Assembly: GCF_963662255.1 (NCBI RefSeq)
Contig: NC_085050.1
Location: 18,599,662-18,663,661 of the forward strand
Length of the DNA stretch: 64,000 nucleotides
From: Cinclus cinclus
Taxonomy: Eukaryota > Chordata > Aves > Passeriformes > Cinclidae
Reading direction: 5' to 3'
The notes beneath the pieces are model-generated. The model was given only the letters and a program-made list of their open reading frames with translations. It made no database searches and had not been told where the DNA came from. A program made the position numbers and the translations under genes. Of this stretch, positions 61,005 through 64,000 are shown piece after piece; the first letter of the stretch is position 1, and the number at the start of each line of letters is the position of its first letter.

Positions 61005-62740
61005 ACCACAGACACATTGAGGTGGAAAAGGATACCTGGAGATCACCCAGCCCCCTTTCTCCAAGAAGGGGTCAGCTAGAGCAGGTTGCTCAGGGCTATG
61101 TTAAATCTGATCTTGAGTATCTCCAAGGGCCAAGACTCCACAACTTCTCTGGGAAACCTGTTCTAATGCTTAATCTCCCTCACTGAAAATGTGGAGTTTC
61201 TTTCTACTTCTTTTTTAATTTTTTTTTCCCTAATGGTTAAGCAGGACTTCATGTATTTTAACTTATGGCTGGTACTGCTGAGAAGAGTCTGTTTCCATCT
61301 TCTCTACTGACAGGATCAGATGTGAGCCTTTTCTCCAGGCTGAAGAGTCCCAGCTCTCAACTCTTCCTCACGTGACCCTTAATCATCCTCACAGCCTGTA
61401 AACAGACTTGCTCCACCTATGTCCATGCCTCTCTTGCTCTGGGGACTCCAGGACTGTGCCCAGCACTCAGTGGCTTCACCAGTGCTGAGTGAAGGAGAAG
61501 GATCAGCTCTCTCAGCCTTCTGGCAATACCAGGCGACTGCTGACTGCCTTTGCCACAAGGACACATTGCTGGTTAATTATCAAGTTGTCCATTCCCTCCT
61601 CTGCAGAGCTGCTTCCAAGCTAGTTGGCCCCTAGCTTGTTCTGATAGATGGGATAATTCCTTTCTAGATGCAGGATTTCTGCTTTTCCCTCTTCATGACC
61701 TTTCTGTTGGCTCATTTGTCCAGGCTGTTGTGGTGGCTCTGAAATGGCAACATAACCATCTGGTATACCAGCCGCTTCTCCTGTTCATGTGCACTCAGGA
61801 CTGTGTTCCAGGTAATTAATGAACATGTTAACCAACACTGGCCCCAGTATCCACCCCAGGGGGACACTGTTAGGGGTTCATGTCAACTGGACCTCGTGCT
61901 GCAGATCAAAATCTTTGATCCTGCCAGTTCAGCCAGTTTTCAATCTACCTTGGTTTCTACCAGTACTCTGTATTTCATCAATATATCTATGAGAAAGTTA
62001 TGAGGGAAAGTGTGAAAATCTTTCATATTTTTGGAAAGTACTTCCAGTTTTTTTTGCTTCATTACCTTCTCAGAGATTGAAGTCAGGCTGATTACCTTCT
62101 AGATTCCCAGCCACATTCATCTCCAGATAGGTTTTGTTGTACCTAACACCAACACATCATTCCACACTCGGACCATATCTGTGTATTCCTCCTGGGTCAA
62201 GTGTCCCTTCTGCCACCTCTTATTTTTTTTAATAATTCAGATTCTCAGGAGCTCTCTGCTGACTTGGTTTGGCTGTCTGCACATTGCAACGGACCATTCT
62301 TGAATTTGGAGGGAAATGATCCTTGAAAAATTGTTGAAATCTGCATGAGCACAAGGGCTTCTGTATGTGAGGTTTATTACAGCTGTCTGAAGAAGGCCAC
62401 AAAATCCACTATTTCCTCATGATATTACTGATTTGGGTCTGCCCAATGATTCTGACTTACAAGCTGTCAGCTGGCTCATCACCCATTTGCTGTTTTCGCA
62501 TCAAGGGCAATTCTCCCTCCTCAGCATCCTGACCATCCGAATGGTGGATGCATCTGGATCCACCATTCCTAAGAAGGTTTCCTAACAAGCCTACGTTCAT
62601 CCATTGCAGCACTTTAGTGAGCTACCCCATATCTCTAACCAAAGGAGGTTGTAGCCCTGTAACAGATATCTAATTACTCCTGCCTGTTCCCCATGCTGTA
62701 AACTGGTGTACAGGCACTTCAGAGAAGCACCAGTGTACTG
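61005..62740 (-). mobile_element. CR1 LINE, antisense, decayed
   Basis: Read on the minus strand, this is a second long CR1 relic with its 3' end at about 61005 (CACAGACACATTGAGGTGG, then GGAGATCACCCAG). Recognisable blocks in plus-strand order begin with AGCAGGTTGCTCAGGGC and the 'ttctccaggctgaagagtcccagctctc' stretch. The segment GAACATGTTAACCAACACTGGCCCCAG is next. The endonuclease part with CAGCTGTCTGAAGAAGGCC follows, and then GGTGTACAGGCACTTCAGAG at the ORF2 start. The order matches the copy at 19411-22335, but it is shorter in the RT region, so it carries internal deletions. All frames are broken. Confidence 0.82.
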
Positions 62741-63480
62741 ATTTCAGAGAAAACATTGCAATCTGCTGCCCTTTTGGAACTTAATTTGTTTGCATAGATT
62801 TGATGCATCCTCTTCAGGTCAGATTGAGGGTTTTCCTGTCCACATCTCATTGCACACTTGCCAACCCCACCCATCATTTCCTTGCTGCATTGGCTGTTAC
62901 CAGCTTCCTGGCCCCCTTGTTCCTGGCTTGAAGGTCTCCTTACCAGGCTGGCCAGCCTGCTGGTAATGATACTTTTTCTCCACTTGTTGAGTGGATTCTC
63001 CTTCATCCAAGCAGTCCTCAATAAGCAGAGGATAGCAGGACTAGTTGCTTCAGTCACTGTGCCCTATGCCATGTTATTACTACTGGCTGGGCACATATAA
63101 AAATTTTTTATCCCCTTTATCCACAAATGAATGCACTCCATTCCTCTCTGTAGCTCCTGCTGAAAGGGTGCTTGACCCTTCCTAATATTCTGGTTAGGAC
63201 TAGAACAACCTTTGAACAAGAGTAGCTATGAGATCTTGTTAGAAGCTGCTAGAGCTTCCTAGAGATTTCAGTCTCCTGTAGCTATCCTTACCTGGCAGTG
63301 GCAGAGCCTTGATGCCCCTCAGAGTACCCAGTAGCCCTCCAGCAATCCCAGGGATTCAGGCAGATCTAGAAGCATGGTCCAGGAATTGCTGTGCAAGCTG
63401 CTGAATTCAACACTGAGGGCATTGGCTAGAAGCAGATTCTAATTGCCTGTTTGAGGTATTTGTTTCTCTTCCTGCCTGTG
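62741..63480. other. Possible CR1 5' extension or unrelated relic
   Basis: The GC content here stays above background next to the antisense CR1. A minus-strand frame of 112 codons (62719-63057) reads into it. It may be the upstream part of the same CR1 (ORF1 or 5' UTR), but I cannot recognise specific ORF1 motifs, so the call is open. Confidence 0.3.
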
Positions 63481-64000
63481 CCTAAGGTGCCCTGACTGCA
63501 AAACAGCAAGTGTGGACATAAATGAATTGTACTTGTGAATTACCTCTCAACCAAAGCTGTAGGTTGACTACTTCTTTTGTATTTATTATACACAAAAGGA
63601 TAAGACCTTGTGGAATGAAAGACTTCCTTTGAATTTTGTCCTCAGTTGACTGGGTTTTTAAAAAATCATTTTCTGCATATTTCAAGTTGCTCAGAAACAG
63701 CCTACTCTGGATTGAAGAAAACCAAAAATTTACTCAATATTATAGATGGCAGGAGACTGCCTACTGCTGACACTTTGTACTGTTTTGTTGTCATAAGTAC
63801 AATGGAGGAGCGCTCTTGTTATTAAAAGTTTTCTTTCCATCTGCTCATTCTGACTTTGAGCATAAGCCTGCTTAACACAAAGGGAAGGCATCCTATTTAA
63901 CACAGAGAGGTTCAGGAGGGTTCACTGTAAACAAACTGATAGGAGAATGTAAACAGGAGCAGTATATTCTACTACAGATGGCTTCCCCTCCCTCTTGCCT
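63481..64000. other. Intergenic to window end
   Basis: AT-rich sequence with no gene, repeat or clear regulatory cluster that I can identify. Confidence 0.6.

Overview
The window looks like a piece of an AT-rich bird chromosome, most likely from a neoavian and perhaps a songbird. The main evidence is avian CR1 LINE fragments in both orientations, plus a solo LTR whose U3 and U5 text I recognise as a family common in neoavian genomes. There are no bacterial-style operons. Almost all open reading frames here are chance frames.

The only protein-coding gene I can support is the 3' end of STIM2, the endoplasmic-reticulum calcium sensor, on the + strand. The window opens inside a STIM2 intron (1-3593). 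It then holds the last two coding exons (3594-3795 and 4602-5082) and a roughly 1 kb 3' UTR with AATAAA signals at 5518 and 6036. The two exons join in frame. They encode the serine-rich tail, a TGIP end-binding (EB) protein motif and the lysine-rich C-terminus.

From about 6.06 kb to the end (about 58 kb) I find no gene. This fits the known large gene desert between STIM2 and PCDH7 in vertebrates; PCDH7 itself is not in the window. The desert contains: an antisense CR1 copy (19411-22335) split by a + strand solo LTR (21217-21737); a possible older LTR (about 26196-26660) next to a GC-rich block (to about 27300); a decayed sense CR1 3' fragment (about 53590-53965); a better-preserved sense CR1 (about 55170-56242); and a second antisense CR1 (about 61005-62740). 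Microsatellites and homopolymers are scattered through it, including an 18-base C run, an 18-base G run, a hexanucleotide TACTAA-type array and a three-copy tandem of about 35 bp.

Between the repeats are several compact stretches rich in TAAT, octamer and forkhead-type sites (about 13.0, 33.3, 34.2, 40.8, 44.4, 49.3 and 59.0 kb). They look like conserved non-coding or enhancer elements of the kind expected in a desert near a developmental gene. That is inference; an alignment is needed. I did not find a new defence, mobile or biosynthetic system. The most interesting leads are the enhancer-like blocks, a pre-miRNA-like hairpin near 8.1 kb, a paired forkhead inverted repeat at 13.1 kb, and the GC-rich block at 26.6-27.3 kb.
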